64,000 nucleotides of DNA. Source: Dimorphilus gyrociliatus (taxonomy: Eukaryota > Annelida > Polychaeta > Dinophilidae). The position numbers and the translations under genes are program-made. This document shows positions 55,273 through 64,000 of this stretch, piece after piece; the first letter of the stretch is position 1, and every line of letters starts with the position of its first letter. Location of the stretch: contig CAJFCJ010000007.1 in assembly GCA_904063045.1 (NCBI GenBank), positions 802,819-866,818 on the forward strand, read 5' to 3'. The notes below the pieces were generated by a model that had not been told where the DNA came from, did no database searches, and was given only the letters and a program-made list of their open reading frames with translations.

Positions 55273-56195
55273 TAACATTGTTAACTTTGTCTATTTCAGT
55301 GAATGTTTGAGAATATAGTACATAATCTGCATATATAGTATACAACAATCAATATTCTTTAAAGACCTTTAATGTTATATAAGCGAAAGCGAAAATAGTT
55401 GGGTATTCTGATAATTGATATTCGTTATGCGTTCGGTTTTGTTGTAAGAGATGATGCTTATGATCACGGCTAATTTCAAATCGGTCAACGTTTAAACAGT
55501 CATAATATTTAGACTGCTTTGCTGATAAATTATATCCCTGTAGCGGTTGTAAGATTAGCCACTGCGACTCTTGACTTAGATATAGGCATATATCTAAGGG
55601 AAAGGTATTACAGTTCTCTTCTCCTTTAGAAAGCACTTCTTTAGACTGCTTGCTGTAAATAATAATTTAATAACAACAACAAGCTATCTGGGAAAAAACA
55701 TTTGTGTTATTCTGTGAATTTAGACCAAAATGATGATGCCATTGATACTGTACCTATTAAATTTGATGATTATTACAGTAGTGAGTTAGATTGCAGTGCT
55801 ACTGCAAACATGTTTGCAATCGATGTAATTTTACCTTTCTTAATCAATTTAAATATTATACAACAATAACGGATGATTATAATCTTGTTTATCGCTTTAA
55901 ATCGATAGAGAAAAACGATCCAACATTTTGAATATATAGTTACAATATACTCACATTTTCTTGAAAGTAATATTCAAATTATATAATAATAATGTTATTA
56001 ATTGACAAATTGCGTAATAAAAAAAATAAGGTAGTTTTTTAATTTTATATTATTAATAATAACAATATTCAAACATCTATTATAAAAAAGACATTGTTTG
56101 AATAGTTTTATATTTAAATTGTGAAGAAGAATTTTGTTTGCGGTTAAAGAAATACAAAGGAGAAGGAGGGGAAAAAATGCAATATTTATACAAAA
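55273..56195. other. Convergent intergenic region, alanine racemase / small HSP
   Basis: About 920 bp. A minus-strand open frame (55349-55636, 95 codons) and a plus-strand frame without ATG (about 55665-55868) are unusually complex for such AT-rich DNA, but neither has a family match or clear splice partners, so no gene is called. Confidence 0.45.
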
Positions 56196-56891
56196 TTATA
56201 CAATTATGAAGGGGACGTAAACAGTAATGTGACATTCGTCATTTATCTCGGCACTAATTCTATCCATATCGCTCTTTTTAGGTAAGATATATCTTCTTTT
56301 TAACACTTTATCTCCGTTCTCTGTAAATGCTGTTATCAATAGAGTTTTATCATCGATTATTTCTATGTCAACTTTCGAAGCTTGCCAATAACTTTCAAGA
56401 TTTACTGTAATTTCTAAAGCATAATACTCTTTTTTCTTTTGTTTATTTATCTTTTTCATATAGTAATTCGTATCGTTATTAATCCATTTTTGATTGGGAA
56501 AATGATACAGTATAGGAATGGTCACTTCAAGAATTCCATTGTAATTAATATTCTTAGACATATTGATAGGATCGGCGTATTTTGGTAAATTAACTTTTTG
56601 TACTAATGTTTTCGTTAAATCGCCAATTCTTTTTACAGCTGTCACGACTACCTTGTTTAATATCCTATCTATATTTACTAATACTTCACCTTCTTCGTAT
56701 TCCCTAACATCGAAAAAAGCTTTGAACAAAACCTCTCCGGGAGATTTGCCAATTATCAATGTAGGTTTAGATGAACGTTCGTTATTATTTATTGTTACTC
56801 CTTCTGTTAATCTTGATATTTCTGAACTCCAAAGACGTCTCTGCATTTCTAACTCTTGTTGAATTTCACTAAGAAATTTCTTCTTTTTCAT
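56196..56891 (-). CDS. Small heat-shock protein with two alpha-crystallin domains
   Basis: Single exon, 231 residues. Small HSPs are ATP-independent chaperones that hold unfolding proteins. The first alpha-crystallin domain is about 55-128 (FKAFFDVREYEEGEVLVNID to GILEVTIPI) and the second about 153-229 (YALEITVNLESYWQASKVD, ILPKKSDMDRISAEIN, HITVYVPF). Usual animal sHSPs have one such domain; tandem forms are known in flatworms and some other invertebrates. A charged N-terminal helix (1-30) replaces the Trp/Phe-rich region. The second copy keeps the beta-strand pattern better at its end. The ATG at 56891 is the only reasonable start. Confidence 0.8.
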   Translation of the reverse strand: MKKKKFLSEIQQELEMQRRLWSSEISRLTEGVTINNNERSSKPTLIIGKSPGEVLFKAFFDVREYEEGEVLVNIDRILNKVVVTAVKRIGDLTKTLVQKVNLPKYADPINMSKNINYNGILEVTIPILYHFPNQKWINNDTNYYMKKINKQKKKEYYALEITVNLESYWQASKVDIEIIDDKTLLITAFTENGDKVLKRRYILPKKSDMDRISAEINDECHITVYVPFIIV

Positions 56892-58021
56892 TACTTCGTT
56901 TATCCTAACAGAGTCTCCTTGCTAAAGTGGCCGGTGTAACGTTTCAAAGTTTTCTTTTTAAAAAACATATACACCTATAGGCCAATATTCAGGGGCATTG
57001 ATCCCTTACTACGAATGGAAAGAATAGAGTCTGTGGCTCACAAGTAGGGAAGAAGCAGTATTATATACCATGTTTACAAAATCGTTGTTGACAGCAATCA
57101 CTTTTATATAGTTATAATAAACCTAAATTGCCCTTTCCAAAAGCTTTCTGCATGTTTTCGTAGCGACATCTCTAGTCGAAATATGAAATTATTTAATAAC
57201 CATTAAAAGTAATATTTATGTCATAGTACATTATTATCATTTATTTTATATTTCAACAAGATGAAAATAAAGATACTCATTGAATAAATTGAATAGTATA
57301 CAGCGTAATTTTTCACCTAAAGGACTGTTTAAAACAAAGATGGTGACCTTTATATGATTTTTACTAGCGAATACGATTAATTTTATTTTGCTTTGTTTTT
57401 TAATGAATCATTATGATTCTCTAGTTTAACAATATAAGATTCACAGTAATAGTATATGATAATGCTGTACAGTATTTTTTTTATTTTTGGGAGAATTAAT
57501 AATCTAAATGATAATTTAATTCAGGAAAGCAATGTGAAGAAAATGTGAAAGTGCGTTGTAACTTAGGTCATATAATTCATGTCTTATCTTGAGAATTAAT
57601 TTGCATAGGATAACTTACGTAAAATGGACTCTATTGGAGGATATCTTAAACTTCTATGATCGCGGAGTAGTTGATTAAAATCAAAATGGCGCTTAGCTTT
57701 GAGAATGTATTTTATTTTAAATTCAAAACAGCTCGGAAACATTATTTTTTAATCTTTAACGAATATTTACATTATTATCAACTGTGTCTTGACTTGATAT
57801 GAAAAAAGACTTTGCAACGACTTTATTTTTCAACAATATTCTCCATTTTGAAAATCATACCTAGTTATCGTTCATAGTAATAGTTGTCGTTCTATGTAAT
57901 AACCTCCAAAAGGTCATTGACGTAAAGCGGACATTGGCATACACCAAAGTCACGCTCTTAGGATAGGTATATATATTCTAATCGTTCCAGTTTACCCGAA
58001 AATTCTGACTAGGAAACAACT
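56892..58021. promoter_or_regulatory. Divergent interval small HSP / HIG1-domain gene
   Basis: About 1.1 kb between divergent starts. I looked for heat-shock elements (alternating GAA/TTC) near the small HSP and found no clean array. No coding region seen. Confidence 0.45.
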
Positions 58022-58394
58022 ATGCCTGAACAAAACGCTAGCCAACCTGTCTTGGAATATGGAAATACTGAAACAGTTGGTGGAAAGTTGTGGAAAAAGA
58101 CAAAAAATGAACCTTTTGTTCCATTAGGTTAGTTGAATTTTAAATTTTTTGTTAAATTTTTGAATAATTTAAATTATATTAGGTCTCCTTGGTATGATCT
58201 CTGCTCTGGGTTATGGATTTTATAAATATAAGCACAGAGGAAACATGAGCACATCAGTTTACTTGATGCATTTGCGTGTACAAGCTCAGTCCATGGTCGT
58301 GGGTGCAATGACCGTTGGCGTAGCTTATACTCTCTTTAGAGATTACTGGAAGAAGAGCCAAAACGGCAATGGCAATGGAAACGGAAAGCACTGA
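58022..58394 (+). CDS. HIG1-domain mitochondrial protein (HIGD1-like)
   Basis: Two exons (58022-58127 and 58183-58394) give 105 residues. HIG1-domain proteins sit in the inner mitochondrial membrane and help assemble or tune respiratory complexes under low oxygen. PFVPLGLLGMISALGYG begins the first membrane helix; the loop YLMHLRVQAQSMVVGAM carries the HIG1 motif (H-x-R-x3-Q); the second helix is VVGAMTVGVAYTLF. The tail YWKKSQNGNGNGNGKH ends in a short Asn-Gly repeat. This is the HIGD1A/1B/1C type rather than HIGD2. Confidence 0.9.
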
Positions 58395-58713
58395 TTGTAC
58401 ATATGAAAATCGGAAACAGAGACGTTTTTTTTGCTATTTATAAGTAACTAATCTGCAAATGTTGTCGTTTGATCTGGCAATATTCTCGTGAGTTTCTGAT
58501 ATTTTTTAGGTAAATTTTTCCGTTATTGTTCAATACTGAATATTTTGTAAATTACAAATAAACTCGATAATATATTAGTATTTATTATTTTCGAAAACCG
58601 TCCCAAATGTCGTTTCAAGGTTATATACGCCATTGTTATATAATAGTAGTAGAGAAGCATAACGCATACGTATTTGATAATATATTTTTAATTATAGTAA
58701 ATCATTATTCTTT
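58395..58713. other. Convergent 3' intergenic region, HIG1 gene / aldo-keto reductase
   Basis: About 320 bp between stop codons; AATAAA for the HIG1 gene at 58557. Confidence 0.55.
58557..58562 (+). terminator. Candidate poly(A) signal of the HIG1-domain gene
   Basis: AATAAA 163 bp after the stop codon. Confidence 0.45.
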
Positions 58714-60186
58714 TTAAAATTCTTCATAAAATGGGAAGTCCGGAGCTTTACCGTCTCTAAATTCTATCTTACCATTCACTTCTACGACGGGTGCAATGTA
58801 TCTATAATTCTTATCGATACTATCAATAATCTTCACATCTTCATCAGATATAGTAAAATCAAAAATCTATTGAAGAATACATTGCTGTTAAACGATCGAA
58901 AGGAAATGTAGCTGAATTGATAACGTACGTTCAGATTCTGCTGAATCCTGGAGGGTGTTACGCTCTTCGGAATAACAGCGATATTTCTTTGTGCCAGCCA
59001 TTTAAGAAGAATCTATCAGCCACAAAAGTTAGTGTTTACCCATAGATTAAAAACTATTGATGTTAGTAACTTACTTGTCCGGGTGTTTTCGAATATTTTT
59101 GACCTAGTTTTTCTATGACAGGGTCCTTAAGTAGAATTGGTTCTTCTCTGGTTCCAGCCCTTGCAATGGATTAATTTGCATAGAGCAACAACATGTTAAT
59201 ACTATAAAAAAAGAAAAATGTTACCATGGCCTGTCTGGTGAACCTAAGGGGCTGTAAGCAGTAACAGTTATCCCATTTTTATGGCAAAAATCCACGAGTT
59301 TTTTTTGACCAAAGTAGGCGTGTATCTCAATCTTGAAATTGAAAAGATTAAATTTCAATAGACAATGTGCTAAACAGAAATATACCTGAAGATTAGCTGG
59401 TTTTATTGAGCAATTATCAAGAATGTTTTGAATTTGTTTGCTATTAAAGTTAGATACTCCAATACTCTTTGTCAAACCTAGTTTAACGCATTCTTCCATT
59501 TGCTTTTAAGAAAGAGAGAAATTTCTATTTTATTAATATTATTTTAATTTTTATTCTTTAACCAAACCTTCCAGGTTTCAAGATGGCAAACTTTATCGTA
59601 TATAAGATTTCCTTCGTCATCTTTGGGAAAATTTTCTCGTCCTTGCTAAATATAGTAACAAAGATACCGGTTATCTACATATTATAAGTTATATTTATTA
59701 CAGTCGAGTTCAAACCTTGAAAGCTGTAGGCCAATGAATCAAGAATAAGTCTAAGTAGTCAACATTTAGATTGGTCAATGATTCTTTTAGAGATGGGATA
59801 ACATCTTCTTTATGATGACGTGTATTCCACAACTATACGTTTTAATACAAAGTTTCAGTTATACATAAATAAACATTACCGTTTTTAAATTATACCTTGC
59901 TTGTAATGAACACTTCCTGCCTCTTAAGACCACTTTGAAATTTTTCTTTTAAAGCTCTACCCACCTCCTCTTCATTACCATAAGCATAAGCGCAATCTAT
60001 AAGTTTATAATTATTGTCGATTGCAGTTTTGACAGCATTTTCTACCTCTCCAGGTTTCGACTAAAATGTATTTGTTTTAAATAAACGATATCAATTAAAT
60101 AGAATAAGTGTTAAAGTTACCTTCCATGTTCCTAGTCCCACTATTGGCATTACTTCACCACTTAACAATTTTAGAGTTTTAGCCAT
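58714..60186 (-). CDS. Aldo-keto reductase (AKR1-like)
   Basis: Nine short exons give about 323 residues, the normal AKR size; the first is 60186-60121. NADPH-dependent reduction of aldehydes and ketones to alcohols, in the cytosol. The catalytic tetrad is complete: Asp44 and Tyr49 in [10 protein letters not shown], Lys77 in FITSKLWNT and His110 in [23 protein letters not shown] and [14 protein letters not shown] are family signatures, and [16 protein letters not shown] is the cofactor-binding motif near the C-terminus. The pattern is that of AKR1A/AKR1B (alcohol dehydrogenase NADP+ or aldose reductase). Convergent with the HIG1 gene, divergent from the galactosyltransferase. Confidence 0.92.
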
Positions 60187-61462
60187 TCTTATTTTATTGT
60201 TCTAATGAAGAAATTCTGAAAGAAATCCTCCCTTAACATAGTTTTAAGAGTATATAGATGGCGCTTCGGACAACGAATATAATAGCGAGCAAACTTTCTA
60301 GATACACAATTTAATTTTGAACAAGTAAGATAAAATATGTTTAATTCAAAGAAAGCTTTAAAATATTAAGAAAAGGATTACTAACCTCCGTTGTTCCAAT
60401 GTTTAATGTTTTTTTAAGATTGCTTAAAGAGCTGATTATCTGCAAAACATACTTGGAATAATCTTGTACCATTTTCCTCAGACTATACACTTTCAAATGA
60501 ATTATCGTTCAAATCTATTACAAATATCCAAAAGAGATTATTTAAGAAATATGCGTTTATTTCTTTTTTACTCTATAAAAGACAATTATAACAACTATAA
60601 TTTAGTTATTCTCAACTCTTTAACAATTAAAAAATGACGAAATGTATCAAATAATAATAATAAAATGTAAACACAAATTATAATATCATTATTTAATACT
60701 TTTAAACTTATTAACAAGATGTTCTTTTAGTATTAAATCTTATAAATGACCTACTTAATCATTTTGTTGCAAAGATTTTATCTTAAATCTCTCCACAGCT
60801 ATTTATTTTCTAAAAGTTGATGGAGGAAAATTAAAAATTTCCAAATTGTTCATTGTTTGTTTATTTTATAGATTATGTTTTTTTTAAAAGTAAAAACTAG
60901 TCTATCTAAGTATATTTTGTCGATATTTTAAGAGAATATACATATAAATTTTGATATCAATATACAAAAATACGAAAAAAAAGTCTGTATTCCTTAGACG
61001 GTTAATCTTTATATTAATAATATATATAGAAAGTAGAGTAAAGAAAGATTAGCGAAAGAAACTAGTGAGTAATCCTTGATTTGAATAAGTGGAATATAAA
61101 TTTGGGGCAGTAACGCTCTATCATGGCTCCTAACAGTTTATCAGCTGCCAACAGTTGCTGGCCAATCAGTGTCTTGGGTTCGATAAGGTCGACAAATTTA
61201 CAGTAAATTAACTATGAAAAGACCTATTAAAATTTGAAATAACATTAAAAAACAATTATTTGGAAAAGGGGGGACTTATAGAGCAATAGATATTTAAACA
61301 ATATACATGATAAGAAAAATAGTAGAGTAGTGAAACCCAGAGTTCCGCTTGGAATTTCGATGCTAGATGCGCTCCTACACCGACCTATAAAATACAAACC
61401 GGGGCTGCTACTAGCATAAAAACTATAGACAAACGTCTCGGGAAGCGCCTGCAGACGTAAAC
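60187..61462. other. Divergent 1.3-kb interval, aldo-keto reductase / B4GALT
   Basis: AT-rich and free of coding signals except for a more balanced stretch at about 61080-61450 next to the galactosyltransferase start, likely its promoter and 5' untranslated region. Confidence 0.5.
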
Positions 61463-63127
61463 ATGCAACAATCTTTCATCAAATCCTTTATATTTCTATT
61501 TATTCCATCTATATTGTGTATTTCTTGGATTTTTTCTTCATTTCAAGAACCGATTCCACCTACTTCAACAGCATCAAGTTCCAGTTTTATTGTTGAAGGA
61601 AGAACTAGACGAGAAAAGCTAAACTCTTTGTACAAATTATATAATTCTATAAACAAATCCACAACGCTTTCAAAAGGAATAAAGAAGAGAATTCGTTTAG
61701 AGGAAGGAGCTGACGAAGCCGAAGAATTAGGAAAATTAAGAGTTATACATAAGCCCAAGTTTGTTATTATTATGATTATTACTATTACTATTATATTATT
61801 ATTATCCTTCTGTATCTTTCTCACTTATAACCTTAATATTGATATAAAGCGGATTGAAGATATTTGATTATAAAGTAATAGATTAATTAATGAACGAGTA
61901 AAGCTTTTAATTTTTATTTTTAACAGATCTCTAATAACATTACCAAGGGATACAACCATTGTTTCAATGCCAAAAGTAACTGCTGTTTCTCCGAGACCAA
62001 GGAATTTGAGTAAGTAGGCCTACTGTTGAATGAGAATAATATTCGGGATGACTGAGTATATATATTTTACGGGTGTATGGGCACGTTTCCTTTATTTATT
62101 GGGCTATGTAAGTCAAATTTGACGATTGAGCCGTGAAAATAGTGAATGAAAGAAAAGTGGGAAACTGGAAAAGGGCACACAATTCTTGTCATTTTTTACT
62201 TAAGCCTTTTATCTTTAAAAAGGGGGACGGATTATAATTGATCAGACACCTTTAACATGGAAACAATTAGTACAGAAGAAGTTTGCTTCAAGATTGAAGG
62301 GAGGACATTTGAAACTTCAAGGGAAGAAACAAACGGAATCTCGCCGTCAAAGAGTTGCAATCATTATTCCATATCGTAACAGGGACAGTCATTTCCGAGT
62401 ACTGTTACGTTATTTGCACCCTTTATTACAGCGGCAAAATTTAGTAGAATATACAATATATATTGTAGAACAAAAGAACAAATTGCCATTTAATAGGTTA
62501 GTCATAACACTATGAGTAGTGTTTGCCTTTTCATTCATTTACTTTATTCATTATAATAACGAAATATACAACAGAGCTTTACTGATAAACATCGGCTTTG
62601 CCGAAGCAATGAAGATTCATCCATTTGATTGTCTCATCTTTCATGACGTTGACCTCATACCTGAAGACGATAGAAACCTGTATAACTGCGCTGCTCAACC
62701 TAAGCATATGTCTGTGGCTGTGTCATCTTTTGATTATAAACTACCATATACTGACATCTTTGGAGGAGTTGGAGCGGTTTTTTCAAATCAATTTAAAGCT
62801 ATTAACGGAATGTCTAACTGTTTTTTCGGTTGGGGAGGGGAAGATGACGATCTCCGAAATAGACTAACTGAGAAAGCTTATCGTATAGTCAGACCATCAG
62901 AAACAATTGCTCGATATACTATGTTAACACATGACCAACAGTTTCGATCACATGAGAGATTCAAGTTACTATATAGTGGTTTTGAAAGGTTCAGTAAAGA
63001 TGGACTGAATTCTTTGAAATTTAGATTGTTAAAAATATTTAAGCATAAGCTGTTTACAAAGATTGTTGTTGACTTTGACAAGTTAAGTTTTATCAATAGC
63101 ACAGAGGGAACGGCAATTTGCAAATAA
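61463..63127 (+). CDS. Beta-1,4-galactosyltransferase-family enzyme (B4GALT/B4GALNT type)
   Basis: Four exons (61463-61758, 61927-62009, 62223-62496, 62575-63127) give 401 residues. A type II Golgi enzyme that adds Gal (or GalNAc) in beta-1,4 linkage to GlcNAc-type acceptors. The signal anchor is at about 7-26. The catalytic part has VAIIIPYRNRDSHFRVLL, YLHPLLQRQ, FNRALLINIGF, the metal-binding DVD in FHDVDLIPEDDRNLY, GGVGAVF and the acceptor motif FGWGGEDDDLRNRL. DGLNSLKFRLL completes the domain. Vertebrate donor preference depends on one Tyr/Ile residue that I did not resolve. GKKQTESRRQR replaces the Cys-containing segment before the catalytic domain. Confidence 0.92.
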
Positions 63128-63168
63128 CAAAAGTATTATATTGTTATATATACACGTATTTTAAATTA

Positions 63169-63174
63169 AATAAA
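63169..63174 (+). terminator. Candidate poly(A) signal of B4GALT gene
   Basis: AATAAA 42 bp after the stop and about 157 bp before the CCDC62 start. Confidence 0.5.
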
Positions 63175-63330
63175 CATATGGTGTATGGAATTCTTTAGAA
63201 ATTTATGATAAGGAGAAAGAGAAACTTTTTTTTATGACGTTTTAAATGAATTTTAAAAATATAGTCACTGAATTTTTTTTATTAAAAAACAAAGACATCT
63301 TGAAATTTAAAATAATTACAAAGTAAAAAT

Positions 63331-64000
63331 ATGCCAAGTCCTATTTTTCAACAACCTAATCGACGATTATTTAAAACTCGAAGTGCCTCATCCTCCCGAG
63401 AACGATTTCATCCGCACATTAGGGATACTTTACACCGTCAAAGGCAAGAGATGCAATTGTTAATTAACGAATTGAAGAAAAGAGACAAGGAGCTAACGAC
63501 AATGTCGAGTTCTCATAGGCGTCAACTGCTTAGTTGGGAAGAGGATAAACGAAAGTTGAAGGCGGCAACGGAACACCTACAGACTATAGAGAAGGATAAT
63601 AAACAATTGAAAGATGAGAATGAAAGAATACGAGAAGAAATCAAGAAGTTTAAAGGACAAGTAAATAGATTGAATGAGAACAAAGCTTGTAATTTAGCAA
63701 GATCCTTAGAAATGGAAAAAAAGAATAAAGATTTGGCGGAAGCTATTGACGAAATGACCTCCAATATGGGACGTTTGGAAGCAAAAGAAATTGAATTAAG
63801 GTAACTTTGATCACTATTTCACAAACATCAAAGATTATTATTATTTCTTCTATAGCAATATGCTTAGCCTTAGGGAGAGTGATATGGAATCGGCTACGAA
63901 ACATATTATTGAATTGAACCAACGTCTTAAAGAAGAGAATTCAAAGAGACGATTACTTGAAGGTGTTCAGTCGAAATGGACAAAGTTATGTAAAGAATTT
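63331..64000 (+). CDS. CCDC62: CCDC62-like coiled-coil protein, 3' end missing
   Basis: Two exons are visible (63331-63800 and 63856 to the window edge), continuing past 64000. RQRQEMQLLINELKKRDKEL and RRQLLSWEEDKRKLK match the start of human CCDC62 (KELQLLIGELKDRDKELN, QQQLLSWEEDRQKV). The rest is uninterrupted coiled coil, as in that family. Human CCDC62 is a testis-enriched protein of the sperm head that also binds nuclear receptors; a role here is unknown. An Arg/Ser-rich stretch precedes the conserved block. It begins only 203 bp after the B4GALT stop on the same strand. Confidence 0.82.

Noticed and set aside
55349-55636. 95-codon minus-strand frame, and a plus-strand frame near 55665-55868 without ATG
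   Set aside because: Composition looks more protein-like than the surroundings, but there is no family match, no clear partner exon and no promoter context. Could be a lineage-specific gene; RNA data would decide.
56892-57100. Heat-shock element upstream of the small HSP
   Set aside because: Scattered GAA and TTC triplets exist but not in the required alternating 5-bp spacing.

Overview
The window is nuclear DNA of an AT-rich, gene-dense invertebrate animal. Genes are split by many short introns (mostly about 45-100 bp, GT-AG), there are no bacterial operons, and nearly every gene has a recognisable metazoan counterpart: importin-11, a Rel factor, CABIN1, ASH2L, CCDC77, MRP1-type ABCC, USP9X, KIF3B, Deltex and beta-4-galactosyltransferase. 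Compactness, short introns, a tandem-domain small heat-shock protein and an animal alanine racemase suggest a small-genome spiralian (annelid-like) worm. That taxonomic guess is inference; it was not tested by a search.

Layout from left to right: IPO11 (-, 3' end cut by the window edge), a one-Ig-domain membrane protein (-), a Golgi sulfotransferase-like gene (+), a divergent Rel/NF-kB gene (-), a small RII-fold protein (+), an SLC25 carrier (+), the large CABIN1 gene (-) with a 215-bp MITE in one intron, ASH2L (+), CCDC77 (-), an ARL10-like GTPase (+), a UBE2D-like E2 (-), a 3.3-kb non-coding gap, an ABCC/MRP1 transporter (+), USP9X (-) with a 6.6-kb exon, KIF3B (+), a C19orf53/UPF0390 gene (+), a tandem-macro Deltex gene (+), an alanine racemase (+), a tandem-ACD small heat-shock protein (-), a HIG1-domain protein (+), an aldo-keto reductase (-), a beta-1,4-galactosyltransferase (+) and CCDC62 (+, 3' end cut by the edge). 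Strand switches at 15 of 21 gene junctions, giving eight divergent pairs.

These are mainly unrelated housekeeping genes rather than one pathway. Local themes: CABIN1 (HIRA histone-chaperone complex) and ASH2L (H3K4 methylation) share a 558-bp divergent interval; UBE2D-like, USP9X and Deltex all act on ubiquitin; KIF3B, CCDC77 and perhaps the RII-fold protein point to cilia and centrosomes. The most unusual items are the Deltex protein that appears to carry two macro-like domains and an incomplete RING, the intron-containing alanine racemase, a Rel protein that has lost the usual Cys and Gly of its DNA-recognition loop, and a candidate calcineurin-docking motif kept at the very C-terminus of CABIN1. 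Exon coordinates were derived by eye from splice signals, reading frame and family homology.
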